Shown: positions 1 through 11,194 of the stretch, in pieces
Layout of the letters: each line of letters begins with the position of its first letter
Position numbering within the stretch: position 1 is the stretch's first letter
Assembly: GCF_030272615.1 (NCBI RefSeq)
Contig: NC_081410.1
Span: 505,042,942 to 505,106,941, forward strand
DNA from: Cryptomeria japonica
Lineage: Eukaryota; Streptophyta; Pinopsida; Cupressales; Cupressaceae
Length of the DNA stretch: 64,000 bases
Direction of reading: 5' to 3'
The notes under the pieces: model-generated
The model's database searches: none
Seen by the model: the letters and a program-made list of their open reading frames with translations, nothing else
Told to the model about the DNA's origin: nothing
Translations under genes and position numbers: made by a program

Positions 1-300
1 GTCCTGTCGGGAGGCACAATTTTTTTTTTTGGCTCTCTCTATAAATAGTAATTTTGACATTTGTTTTACATGTAGTTGTGTGAGTCATACTTACTATAGT
101 TAGTAAGTTGTCTTCAATTAGGACTCGGCTATTTTATGCTCCTCGAAGTCATATTTTGATGTACAATTTTGAGATTGTTGTAACTTTGTAATTCCTAAGA
201 ATCAATACAAAAGAAAATTTGCCCGTGGTTTTTTACTAGTATATTTTTACCAGGTTTTTTCACGTAGATCTGAGTGTTATGTGCTATTGTTCTTCTTTGC
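1..300 (+). repeat. Copia-type LTR fragment (3' part)
   Basis: Non-coding. A TATA-like TATAAATAG lies near 40-48, and further on is the pair CCGTGG...TTTTCACGTAGATCTG, which resembles the ends of the copia-type LTRs at 7348-8263 and 31008-32089 (accgtgg, ttttcc, cacgta). The left end lies outside the window. No primer site follows, so this is probably a fragment. Resemblance judged by eye only. Confidence 0.35.
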
Positions 301-354
301 AATTTTCTACACTTGATTTTTTTAATTACAGAATCAATATTCATTGTAACTACC

Positions 355-780
355 TCAACAAAATGGAAGCTATATTTTGATGGATCTTACAAAAATCATG
401 GAGTGAGACCAGGAGAGTTGTTTATAATGACACAATGGGATGCCATTTCAAAATCATAAAAAAACAATTTCCCCAACACGAATAATATGGCAGAGTACGA
501 GGCTCTCATTATAGGGCTTCAAACAATAGTGAAATGGCAAATCAAGGATCTTCATGTGTATAGAGATTCATAGTTGATAATAAACTAGGTCAATGATGAT
601 TATTCAACTAAAGATGACAATTTGATGCCATACAAGCATATGGTAGATGACTTCAAGCAATATGTTGATCGTATCATCTTTGAACAAGTTCCCTGCATCC
701 AAAATAAAGCAGTAGATGCTATGGCAATTGTGGGGCCTCTCTTAGATATACCGAGCATTTTGAGTTCTTAGTAGAACAAC
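355..780 (+). pseudogene. Degenerate retroelement RNase H domain (Ty3/gypsy-like)
   Basis: Fragments of an RNase H domain of the type found in plant gypsy polyproteins. The sequence reads WKLYFDGSYKNHG (first catalytic Asp), then NNMAEYEALIIGLQ (catalytic Glu), then VYRDS followed by a stop where GDSQLII is usual, then FEQVPCIQNKAVDAMA (usual form: VPREENKEADALA). The motifs lie in different frames and stops interrupt them, so it is not functional. No reverse transcriptase is visible upstream and no integrase downstream; it is an isolated relic. Only the family assignment is secure. Confidence 0.7.
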
Positions 781-2350
781 TAATAGTTCCCGCTTATGAG
801 GTTCCCCAATCTAAATGTGTGTGTAATAGTTGATCCTAACTCCCCTTGGTTGGGATGCTAATTTGACACCTGCCAATGAATTAAGTCATGAACACCATGA
901 AGGGGTGGAGGATATTGCATTCCCAATAGAGGAAAACAACCATGAGTAGTAGAAGCATATCTTAGAGGTGCTTGTTTTGTTGCTAGATCAATAAAAAAGG
1001 GTGGACTTTTCTAACCAGCAGAATATAAAGGAAGTAATCCTTCAATGGGAAGACGACAATGATGGTCTGAACCTGATTCCTTCAAGGGATGCCTTATTAG
1101 GCATCTAATCCAAACCTAAAAGTCATGCTTACCTTTGAGCATGAAGTTGAGCATCAAGGAAAATAAATTTTGTTCACCCATGCATCTTAGGATGACAGTG
1201 TTCAAACATGGGTGAGCTTCTTTGTTCTCAAGCTTTGGGAGGCATTCCAACAGCCTATTGGATGTCTATTATTTTTCTTTTCCTGGCTCATTGACCACAA
1301 ACATGAGAAGCTAGTCAAGAAAGGCAACTATTTTGATAAGTTAATCAATGACTTTGTTTAATTCATTCCATGAAAAGCATTATCTTTCCAAGAAGTGCTC
1401 AAGCACAAGCTATTCTTTCCTAGAGTGGCGAAGTTTTGATCGTTTGCAAGTTGCAGAGGAAGTAATTCATCTATGGTTGCAGGTTTAACTGTGACTGTAT
1501 TCCCAATGGAATATCCAAGACTACTAATATTTATGCCAAGAAGGATTGCATCCACCCGAGTCCCCCAAAATATTGACATTTGTGTGGCAACCTAAGCCAT
1601 TCGAATAATCAATCTAAGATATCTCCAGTGGCTTAAACCCTAGACCCCTGCTAACTTGTGTGTTAGTCATTCTGGATAACCTGCGTATTAGTCATTCTGG
1701 ATAACTTGCATGTTAGTTTTTCTGACCTTGTTATTATTTCTGGTTGATCTGTTGTGTTGGTTGTATCACTTAAAGTGCCACTAGTTAGAGGGTCCCCATG
1801 CATTACAATACTGACCCTATCCTGCTATCAGCAGGTGGCAAGATCATTCTTTGAAGAGACGTCTTTCATGTCTCTTCGAAGGGAAGCTTCCACTTTTCAT
1901 TTGATTGCAAGTTCATAGCAGTAAGGTCAACCACCAGTTAACTTTGTGATGTCGCAATGGACTATTGGAGGTTATGAAAGATGTCAAGTCACAACATCAA
2001 GCAGTCAAGACATGTGCTATTTCAAATTGTGATCATGTGATTGGTAGCTAACGGTTAACTAACATGTTAATCACATCTTTGCAGGTTTTATGTAACTGTT
2101 TTGGACTAAACTATGATCCCACAAGATCCTTACATGTGTCTAGTCTGGTTAGTGGGAGATGATGGGTTTGGCCTAGATGGTGGGGTCGATAGAGTTTCGC
2201 ATACAAGGGGTATTCGTTTGATTTTTCTTAAGGGAAAGATCGATGATTGTTTTTTATTTGATCATTAAGGATCCTTATGAAGGTTTCCAGGCACATCTTA
2301 GTCGTTCATCCACGTGTGAAGGGAAGATCCAACAGTCGAGATTCAAACTT
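781..2350. other. Unassigned intergenic sequence
   Basis: No ORF with a recognisable domain. Short open stretches on both strands (for example 1358-1579 minus) match nothing I know. Probably old repeat debris. Confidence 0.4.
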
Positions 2351-2356
2351 AAGGAT

Positions 2357-2935
2357 GAATGTTAGAATTCAAACAATTATCATGGTGGTTGTCGACTTAT
2401 CAGGTCGAAATTGAATGTAGGTGCTATCTATGCGCCATTTCTAATCAGAATGTGTTCCAACCACCCCTAGTCAACGCGGAACAAATTCCATTAATCCTTC
2501 TAGGCTCTGTAGATGTTTCCCAAGATCGCTCATGCACATTTATGGCATGCAGAAGAATTCTTGGCCTGATAGAGGACATTTGATGCCATCAAAATGCAAA
2601 GCTTCCTTGATTTTCAAGAGATATTTATTCTTTCCCAGTTGTAGTCGCATCTTAGGACTCCTCCCCAGCTCTACAAGATACCTTTCATACACACAAAATC
2701 AGATACAATATAATTTTCTCAATCTGTAACCTAACCCTAGTCAGTTAGGGTTTCCAAACCCAATGTTCTATTAAAGTTATGCTTGACCTATAAAGGTAAT
2801 TTTGTATGATTTTCTCAGGTCTCTTGTCCCTTCATTCTGATATAGAACTTGTTTTTCTGTATTTGTAATGATACCTTGACTTTGCATCAATAAAGTTAGT
2901 TATTTGTACCTCTTTCTAAGTTCATTTACTTTGTG
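2357..2935 (+). repeat. Possible solo LTR or LTR fragment
   Basis: Begins with TGTTAGAATTC after the purine stretch AAGGATGAA, as copia 3' LTRs often do. It contains a TATAAAGG promoter-like motif near 2790 and AATAAAG near 2890. No second copy and no target duplication were found, so extent and identity are tentative. Confidence 0.25.
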
Positions 2936-3655
2936 CAAATTATCTTGCCTCTGTTATGAATTTGTTCTTGATTTATTTTGTTTGATCTATATGATGTATC
3001 AGATTTTCTTATGAGAACTATCTATGGATTTTTCAATCCCTCTCAGTACTCCATTAAGTTTTGATCTCATATATATCTTAAGGACTAATTAAGGATAGAA
3101 GCTTGTGTATGCTTTGGGTTGCTTCATTGATGTCTTGTGCAGTTATAGGTAGGAGAAAGAAACACATTTCAATCTTTGTGTATCACCTTTCATTTGCCTT
3201 TTAGCATTCCTTCTTCGCTTTCCTTTGCAAGTAATTATAATAGGATTAGTAGTAGGTTTTACATGTGTTGGATTGGTCCAACACTACATCTTGATTGAAA
3301 AGGAAGTCGACCTTCTCCGGAGATTCAACCTCACATGCACAAGGTCCTAGACTTGGAGGTTGTTTCCATGTTTCACAAGGTTGTTGAACATTTGTGTTCA
3401 ACAAAGGTGCAAACTTTTGTGACAACAAAAACCTAGCAAACAAACACTTTGGGTAAGTACCATGGTGAAAACTTGGCAAACAAGTTCCATGTGTAGAGGC
3501 TACAAGTTCATTATCTATCAGTATTTTACCTAGCCACACATACCCTCCTCCTTTCATCATTCCAATAAAAAACAATTCTATTGTGGCTTGGAATGTATTA
3601 TCTTCAGTTGAATAACCCACTCTAGGGCATTAGTTACCCCCTTTCTATCATCACA
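2936..3655. other. Unassigned sequence with one minus-strand ORF
   Basis: A 124-codon open frame occupies 3246-3620 on the minus strand. It has no motif I recognise and no clear codon signal, so I do not call it a gene. Nothing else is visible. Confidence 0.3.
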
Positions 3656-3860
3656 TCAATATCCCCATAGTCCTTACTAGAGATAAATTCTTAATAATAA
3701 TAAAATCCAAAAAAAAAAGATAAAATATCTTGAAAAAATCATAAAAATCATAAATTGTCTTAAAAAAACCATAAAAAAATCTCAAAAAAATCATTAAAGT
3801 CCTAAAAAAATCATAAAAAGTCCTGAAAAAATAATAAAAAACTCACAAAAAAGCGAAAAT
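3656..3860. repeat. A-rich degenerate short tandem repeat
   Basis: About ten imperfect copies of a 16-20 base unit of the form AAAAAATCATAAAAxTCxT. Low complexity, non-coding. Confidence 0.75.
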
Positions 3861-4790
3861 ATTCCTGAATAAAGACCTAAAAATCAAGAAAATCCAATAC
3901 GATAAACTATCCCTTATAACAACAAAAGTGTAAGCAAATACGTAGCATACCAAAGCATCAATCAAATCAAATCAACAACAAACGAACTACCAAACTCTAT
4001 AATCCAACTGATCAAATGTCTTGTAAATCAATCCATCAAACCCTATCAACCAATCAATCATCCAATTGTCTGAAAAAGTGAAGGGTACACTAAAAAACAT
4101 ACATATTGGTCTAATATGGGGTATTAACTCTTTGAAACTTGACATCTTTATTGATCATCATATCAAGCAATCAAACAATGACACATATAAGTATAACTAT
4201 TGAATTTTGTCCTAGTTAGTCTTATCTTTAACTATTTATGATGCATCATGTTCATATCCTACTCAAAAATGTCCACAAGTGACTAGAGGAGCTGGGATGG
4301 TTGATGATCATTTTTCTTTGTTTTTTGTTTGTGGTGTTATTACAAGTATTTTGGTGTGTGTGTGTGTGTGTTGGTATGTTCATTCAGGAAGTATCCTATG
4401 CAAAAATAAAAGTCAAGGATAAGTATTCTTGTAACTATCACACATATTTTGACACTTAGTACGACAACCCCAGAATGGATGGATTCACTCCTTGTCTACT
4501 ACATGTTTGTTACTACAATGGGATATCATTCACACCTTGGTTTTTCATACCCTAGTGTACAAAACTCAATTGATACATAATAAGGCTCGATGATGAAATC
4601 GCTGCATTATATAAAGGCGAAAGAATTCATGATGGTCTATTTGTTCACTTTATTCATATCATCTATCATTCAATCTTAATCATCTTATACTAATTGATCT
4701 CTTGCACTAACAATTCTTCTTTCAAAACAATGGATCATGATGGCATATTACTCTAACACGCAAAAGAAGTCCATCATGCATCCATGTTAG
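3861..4790. other. Unassigned A/T-rich sequence with a (GT)n tract
   Basis: Non-coding. A short (GT)n microsatellite lies at about 4351-4371. No gene or element ends seen. Confidence 0.5.
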
Positions 4791-5230
4791 AATATAATCA
4801 TATCATAATAGTATCATAACACATTTTTGCATTCCATAACATCATAAATAAGGTAAATAATAAAAATAATCCACCATCCTACATGTAAAATTATGTTAGT
4901 ACACATCGCATATATAAATTCATAAAAGTATTCATGATAGAAGTCACATAGCATGAATAGTAGAATCATCATAGAATGTACAACAATCATCATATAGTTG
5001 CACACATCCATGATAGGAAGCACATATCATATAAAACCGTTATAAAAATGCATGTTCAGATCATAAACCATCATAAAAATTAAAACAAACCATCATAAAT
5101 GATCATACCGCTAAAATAATAACAATGCATATAAGAAACAAAGATATCATATAGATCACCACTAAAAATACATCTCATTATAATACTCATAAAATATGAT
5201 AGAGTAAAAAATCATAGTACAAATGGCCCA
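4790..5230. repeat. Degenerate CATCATAAA repeat field
   Basis: Many imperfect CATCATAAA / ATCATAAAA units spread over about 440 bp. Low complexity; apparent ORFs on either strand come from the repeat itself. Confidence 0.6.
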
Positions 5231-5249
5231 TAGGCTCAATCAAGTGTCT

Positions 5250-7347
5250 ATAATAATGTCAACCAGTGCTCTCTCTATTCTCGGCATGAGCCCCTCGAGG
5301 TTGCCCACTAGAACTTGCCCCTGGATATCCTGGAGGTGCACCCATAACACCACCACTACTAGTTGTGGGCCAAGACTATGACCTACTCTGTTATCGACTC
5401 TATGAGCTAAAGAATCAGTAGTTAGGATCTCTCTAGCCTACAAGATCCACTACCTCATAGTGTTTCCTCCCATATGAAATCTCATTGTTGGCCATAAATA
5501 ATCGGTCTTCCATCTAACATGCATCTATAAAGGCGACAAATATCTTTGATAGGAATCTATGCACTATTGTACCCTGCTAGCATCATCCCTCTCCCAACAA
5601 AATAAATCTCTCTTTGCAATGACCAAATCTCACCTAATTTGTAGACTATCTCTCTCGATAGTAAGCGCATCACGCTTTGCATCCATGCCTCCTCATCTTG
5701 CATTGGGCTCTGTCCTTGGCCCTGTAACACTGTGCTATAGATAATGCTAATCATAAGTCTAAAACCTGATCCTAAAGAGCTTGAATGTGTCCTCTAACTG
5801 CCTAAGGATCTAGAATTTTCATAACATCCTACCCAACTGACACATCCTCTAAATCAAGAATCAATATATCAAGTGTGATTGCCTCGCCCTAATCCCTACC
5901 TACTATACCCTCCTCCTCTAAAACAACATACTCATCACCAACATCATCGTTATCATCATCCTCCTCATCAAATCATCCTCATCACCGGAGTCCTCTAAAT
6001 CATAGGAGCTACAAGATCTCGATGATGAGTCATCACTATCCTCTGTGGTATCAAGGATCTCTACCTCAATCTCCTCATCTTACCCCTCTCCCACTGCTAT
6101 CACTAGGGCATCGCCTCCTCTGGCTTGTCATACATCTCCTCCTCCACCTTTGACCACTACACCTTGCCTCCTACCTATCTTCCTACCTCCATCCCTCCCT
6201 CCATCCATACCTCTCCCCTAACTCTCCTCCCTCCTCTCCTACAACCCCTATCACCTCCTCCCTCCCCATCTCCTCTATCACCTCCATCACCACCTCTAGC
6301 ATCATCTCCACCACCACACCACTGTCTCATGTTACATCTGATCCTTCCATAATGGGTATTATATGATCTGTCAATGGAGTGGGTTTGTGAGCCACCCACC
6401 ATATATCATATTATGGTATCATCTCGGGATCAATAATTGTCAAATCCGAAACCCACTGTATAGGATGTAGACTGTCAAACTCTATTGTTTCCTCTTGTAG
6501 ACTAATGTATGGTCCCCAATCTAATACCTTTGATGCTAAATGAGGAAAATATGTTGTACTTTGTGGAATACCCGAAAAGTCACCAAACTGCTTGAGTACA
6601 CATTTAGGTAACTGTACATCAATAATGTGATGTAAACTCACAGTCTGACTTGTCAAATATCGTTGTTGTTTGCAATATGGTAAGTGTTGTGCATCATTAG
6701 ACCAACCCAGACAACTTATATATGGCCTCTATGTGAAACATTGCAATATATTTATCTTGTATCACCAAAATAATGTGTACCCCATAAACCTCTACCACAT
6801 TACACTAGCACACCTGTAGGCATATGGTTGCTCAACCTATAACTAAACATGTACCACTGGCTTAAATACAACTATGTGCTCCCAAGCCCTAACCTGTAGG
6901 AGCGTGATACTGCAATTGATCGAGTAAGTGCACAAGTAAACAACTATGTGTATCTGATAATACAACATGGCTAGAACATAAGGACCCTAGGCATACACTC
7001 GACTATTGTCCATCATCCTTGTTAGTACTCTTCCCCAACCAATAGGAAATCCATGATTTCTATCGATCTGGAACCAATGTGTTTGTAATCAAGTTGTAAA
7101 GTACCATGTTGACCTAATCATACTCCCTCATTATCACGTCCCATTCAATCTCATATAAAGTCTCAATCTTAAGCTCTTCCATCTCACACTTGTACATCTT
7201 GCACAATGTGGAAATGCTTGAACATCGATCATATGTGACTCTCTCTCCATGAATAGGAATATGAAGAATCCACCACACCTCCTTGAGAGTCACTGATGCC
7301 TTGCCAATGGATAGATGAAATGAATATGTCTTTGACTTCCATCTCGT
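5250..7347 (-). pseudogene. Plant mobile domain (PMD/MAIN-like) pseudogene, main part
   Basis: PMD is a plant-specific domain found in MAIN-type host proteins and in many transposon-borne genes. Reading leftward from 7347 the sequence gives RWKSKTYSFHLSIGKASVTL and LHIPIHGERVTYD (usual PMD form: FHLPFGEMTITLEDV, LGLPIDGxPV), further on LLQVRAWEHIVVFKP (usual LLQLWAWERI), then CVLKQFGDFSGIP (usual RVLRQFGxxQxIP). That is the correct domain order. The C-terminal tail (about 5250-6400) is acidic, then Gly/Pro/Ser-rich (MGAPPGYPGASSSGQPRG). Several frameshifts and stops break it, for example after 7114 and at 6411. The N-terminal part continues at 14584, beyond an inserted element. Whether it was a host gene or transposon cargo cannot be told. 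Confidence 0.8.
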
Positions 7348-8263
7348 TGTTGGCAATTGACACTCATTTGATTGGTTTTATATGTTGTCATTGATGGCAA
7401 CATGTTTCGGCTTCATTCTTTGGTTTGGTACTTCATCGGAAGACACTTCACCGATATCGGCAGGTATCTTCATCGATAGGAAGGATTATATAGGTACTGG
7501 CATTGAAGGCCGACATGACTTACATACAAGGTACCAGTATAGGAAGTCGACATCATTGGGAGATCTGACAATCGACAATTCATTTTGATACTTATGTATA
7601 TATGTAATGAGCCAACATGTATAATCATTTTGTAATTATCTATGTAAGCCGACATGAGTAATGAAGGATTGTAAGGGTATATAGTTCAGTTGATTAGATC
7701 ATTTTGTGATATGTTAGGATATGATGGAAATGATTGTAATGAGGAATGTTGATGTTGTGAGTAATGTGAAGATCATGTATATGGGGACATTTATGTAAGA
7801 GGTTATTCCAGTAAGGGTTTAGGGTTTTCAGAACTGAAACAGTCATAGCTTCAACTAAAACTCAATCAGGCATAGCAAATGCATTAAATGAGTTTAGTCT
7901 TATGTTTTATTATTCAAAGTGACTATAGTCACTTTGTGTTGAGTGGTGTTCTCTAGGTTGTAAGCCTTCCTGCATGTGCAGGCCCCCATATTATGTAATA
8001 TCCTTTCATATGGCTAGTGGATTGATATTGTGGGTCACAAATCCCACCGTGGTTTTTCCTCTTTGAGGTTTTCCATGTACAAATTCTTTGTGTAATGGTG
8101 TTAATTTGTGTGATTGGTTCATTAATTGCTTTATTTCTTTCAATTATATATGTATCGGTTTACCAGTTGGTGAATGCATGTTATAATAAGGTTAAAATTG
8201 AACATTTCGGTAGAACGCTGATTCACCCCCCCCCCCCTCTCTTAGTGTTCTTGGATTCCAACA
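7348..8263 (+). repeat. 5' LTR of the copia-like element
   Basis: 916 bp, TGTTGGC...TCCAACA. It contains a TATATAG-like box near 7677, the CCCACCGTGG / TTTTCC / CATGTACAAATTC block near its 3' part and a C-run before the end. Positions 7615-8263 align with 13927-14578 with few differences. Confidence 0.9.
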
Positions 8264-8265
8264 AT

Positions 8266-8278
8266 TGGTATCAAAGCC
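8266..8278 (+). other. Primer binding site (tRNA-Met type)
   Basis: TGGTATCAAAGCC starts two bases after the LTR end. It differs at one position from the usual plant copia TGGTATCAGAGCC complementary to initiator tRNA-Met. Confidence 0.85.
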
Positions 8279-8331
8279 TTGTGCCTCGGAGGAAGTCTAA
8301 TAGCTTGAGGGAGATCCTGATTCCGAAATCC

Positions 8332-9331
8332 ATGGATATGAGTATGGAGAAACAACTTGAAGTAGCACTTGAAGATTATGATGCTGAAATGATGAAGAAC
8401 TTGAAGTTACAAGATGAATTGAATTCTGCCAAGGAATTCATTCTTATCCTACAAGAGAGGCTGCCATTTGTTCAAGCTAGGAGGAAGGAACTTTTGCAAA
8501 ATCAAGATAATGAAGATAAAGATGCCCTTAATGAAAAATGTCAGAATCTGAGTCAAGAGAATACGGTCATGAGGAATGAAATACAAGCCATAACTATGAG
8601 GATGTCAAAGGAGATTGAAGACCGGGAGATGAATGAAGAAAACCTCGGTAGATCTCTGAAAGATAGATCTGAAGAATGCATCTGGTTGGCTCATGAAAAT
8701 GATATGTTGAGAACAGAATTAGTGCAATCCCAAAGCAATGAACAAACTTGAAAGACATATGATAATTCTAAGAGATGATCTGGCTATTGCAAATGAGTAC
8801 AAGGACAAATTCAAGGTAAGTTCAACACAGCTTGACGAATTATTGAAAAACCAAAGACAAAATGGAGATTCCAGTGGACTTGGATTTGAACACGGTCAAA
8901 GCTTCGGTACTACAAATGAAGATCAGAACCAGAAGACACCGATAAGGCAGCTTAATGCTTACAAATTTAATGGTAGATGCTTTGTTTGTAATAAATTTGG
9001 TCATATGGCTAGGCAATATATAAATAGAGCAAATCAAAACTATAATTCTACTCTCGGTCAATATTCTGAATGCAATAAGTATAGTCATAAGATAGAAGAT
9101 TGCAGAATGAATGTAAAATGTCATGCATGTGGAAAATTTGGACATAGGGGTAATCAGTGCAGGTCAAGAAATTATACCGGTTATAGCAAAGCAATTCAAA
9201 AGAACAATGTTACATGCTATGCATGCAACAAGATTGGACACATAGCTAAATTCTGTAGAAGCAAAAATCCACCAGTTAGCAATGATGGATCAAATGATAA
9301 AGGGAAAGAAAAGGTCAATGAAATCTGGTAA
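8332..9331 (+). pseudogene. Copia-like Gag with coiled coil and four CCHC-type knuckles
   Basis: Gag packages the element RNA. The ATG at 8332 is the first after the primer site; the frame reads back through the LTR, so earlier starts are artefacts. Residues 5-140 are charged and probably coiled coil. A +1 frameshift near 8740 moves the frame to the second part (8738-9331). That part has four zinc-knuckle positions: CFVCNKFGHMARQY (last Cys replaced by Tyr), ECNKYSHKIEDC (first Cys lost), CHACGKFGHRGNQC and CYACNKIGHIAKFC (both intact). No protease, integrase or RT follows. The frameshift and two damaged knuckles mark it as decaying. The family is clear; the exact copia lineage is not. Confidence 0.8.
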
Positions 9332-9739
9332 GATCATATCAAGAAATGGTTCAGGAAGTCAAATGATCAATCAGAAGAAGGAATTGCTCTGGTTACTCAA
9401 CCGACATAGGAGATTGCTCTTGTGCCAGCAGGGAGCTCATCTGGTAACTGAGGCCGATGTCTTAGGGGTAGGCAAAATTCATGAAAATAATACTTAAGCC
9501 TCGGGAAGGAGTTCTGGAAGATGTTCCAGACATTGGAAAATGTTTATTCGGTATGGAGATGTTCGAGCGAGATCCAGTATGTTCCACTGGAAGTCATTCA
9601 TATCAATGACGAATTAGGGTTTCTTGAAGGTTAAAAGGTTGAATCCACTTAATTTTTTATCACCTTGCATTCAGAGCGATGCAGAGCGAGTCTAAGGCAA
9701 TTTAGTGCGATCAGATATCTTCTTCAACAATTATCAAAG
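9332..9739 (+). other. Unassigned remnant between gag and LINE sequence
   Basis: Follows gag; first codons are still open but no copia protease or integrase motif is visible. It holds the unlocated left breakpoint between copia and LINE-derived DNA. Confidence 0.35.
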
Positions 9740-11025
9740 GTACAAAATGGAAGTTGGGGAAAGGGAATCTTATTCAGTTCTGGGAGGATCCTTGGCTTAT
9801 GGAGATCCCTTTAAATGAAAACCCTGAGTGGAACAGATATCAGAACCAATGCAAGGAAAGATTTGGAACCAAGGTGGATGATTATTGGAAAGATGGATAG
9901 TGGAAAGACTTATCTCGAGTGGATCAGTCTTTGGGTAGTTTGAACAAAGTCATGAACTCAATGGTGAGGATTGAAGAAGAAGACCAGTTAATTTGGAAAC
10001 TCACTGCTAGTGGTACTTTTACTGTGGCATCTCTTTATCATCAACAGTACAATAACATGGAAAGTCCTTGCTGGGCTAAAGCATGGGTGAAAGCCCTTAC
10101 CCCCAAGATCAACATTTTCTTTTGGATAGCCCTCCAAGACAAAATTCTTACAACAGAGAATATAAGAAAAAGAGGTATCAGCATACCAATTTTCCGTACA
10201 CTCTGTAAGCAGAATGAGGAGACAATAAATCATATGCTCTTTCATTAACCCTTCTCAGCTGATGTTTGGAGAAGTTGTCTGGATCAATTCAATATCAGTT
10301 GGAGCCTCCCCAACTCGATTCAAGAGATTTTCAAGTCATGGCATCATCCTTCAAAAAACAGAACTGCTACCTTGCTATGTAGAATTGCTTTACCACACAT
10401 GTGCTGGGATATATGGAAAGAGAGAAATGATAGGATTTTCAGAGAAAAGTATACTAAGGCTAGCATTGTGTTTGAAAAAATAAGAAGAAGCATAGTGGAA
10501 AATATGAATATTATAGGTGGTATTGATAATCCTAACCCTAAGGAGGATCAATTTGTCTATAAAAAATGGAGATTAAAAGCTCAAGAGAGTATCCAGAGTA
10601 ACCCTAGAGAGGGAGTGATATGGACCAGCCCACCTAGGGGATGGATGAAAATCAATTTTGATGGGGCCTCTAAGGGAAACCCGGGGGTTGCAGGATGTGG
10701 AGTGGTCCTAAGGGATGAATGGGGAATATGTAAAATCATAAAATGTATTCCTATAGGAAAATAGGCCAACCATGTTGTCGAAGCCATGGCGGCTTATCAT
10801 GGGATTATCCTTGCCAAAGAAGCCAAATGCACTAAAGTTTGGTGTGAAGGAGACTCCTTAAACATTATCAATTGTTTAAATATGAAATTCCCGCCATCAT
10901 GGTCGATTAGTAATGCTATTAAAGTAACAAGGAAAATCAACGAAGAGTTTGAAATGTGTGTTTTTACACATGTTTATAGGGAGGCCAACTCTTGTGCTGA
11001 TTGGGCAACCAACCTGGCTTGCTAA
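9740..11025 (+). pseudogene. LINE ORF2 C-terminus: zf-RVT and RNase H
   Basis: The end of a non-LTR retrotransposon polymerase. The first part reads WKLGKGNLIQFWEDPWLMEI, then WKLTASGTFTVASLYHQQ, then PKINIFFWIALQDKILTTEN and CKQNEETINHMLFH, the zinc-binding RT-associated domain (zf-RVT). After a linker with MCWDIWKERNDRIFREKY comes RNase H: INFDGASKGNPGVAG (Asp), VVEAMAAYHG (Glu), VWCEGDSLNIIN (Asp), REANSCADWATN (Asp). All four acidic positions are kept. Stops at about 9898, 10246 and 10762 and at least one frameshift break it; the stop before ANHVVEA is explained by CAG to TAG. The RT catalytic core is not in the window. Confidence 0.88.
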
Positions 11026-11194
11026 TCGGGAGACATCATCACTAGTTATGGTGAAAAGGAGATTGCAAGTGAAATGAAATCCTTGCTCAATCAGGACCGA
11101 AGCTATACAAGGCAACGTGGTACTTTTAATCATTATTTCTAATGACCTTTTTGCCTTTTTCGATGCAGGGTTTGCTTGAAGATAATGAGCTATT

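Noticed and set aside
6125-6352. Pro/Ser-rich plus-strand ORF and Gly/Arg-rich minus ORF (6175-6402)
   Set aside because: Both are read across the CT-rich DNA of the acidic tail of the minus-strand PMD pseudogene; neither continues the PMD frame.
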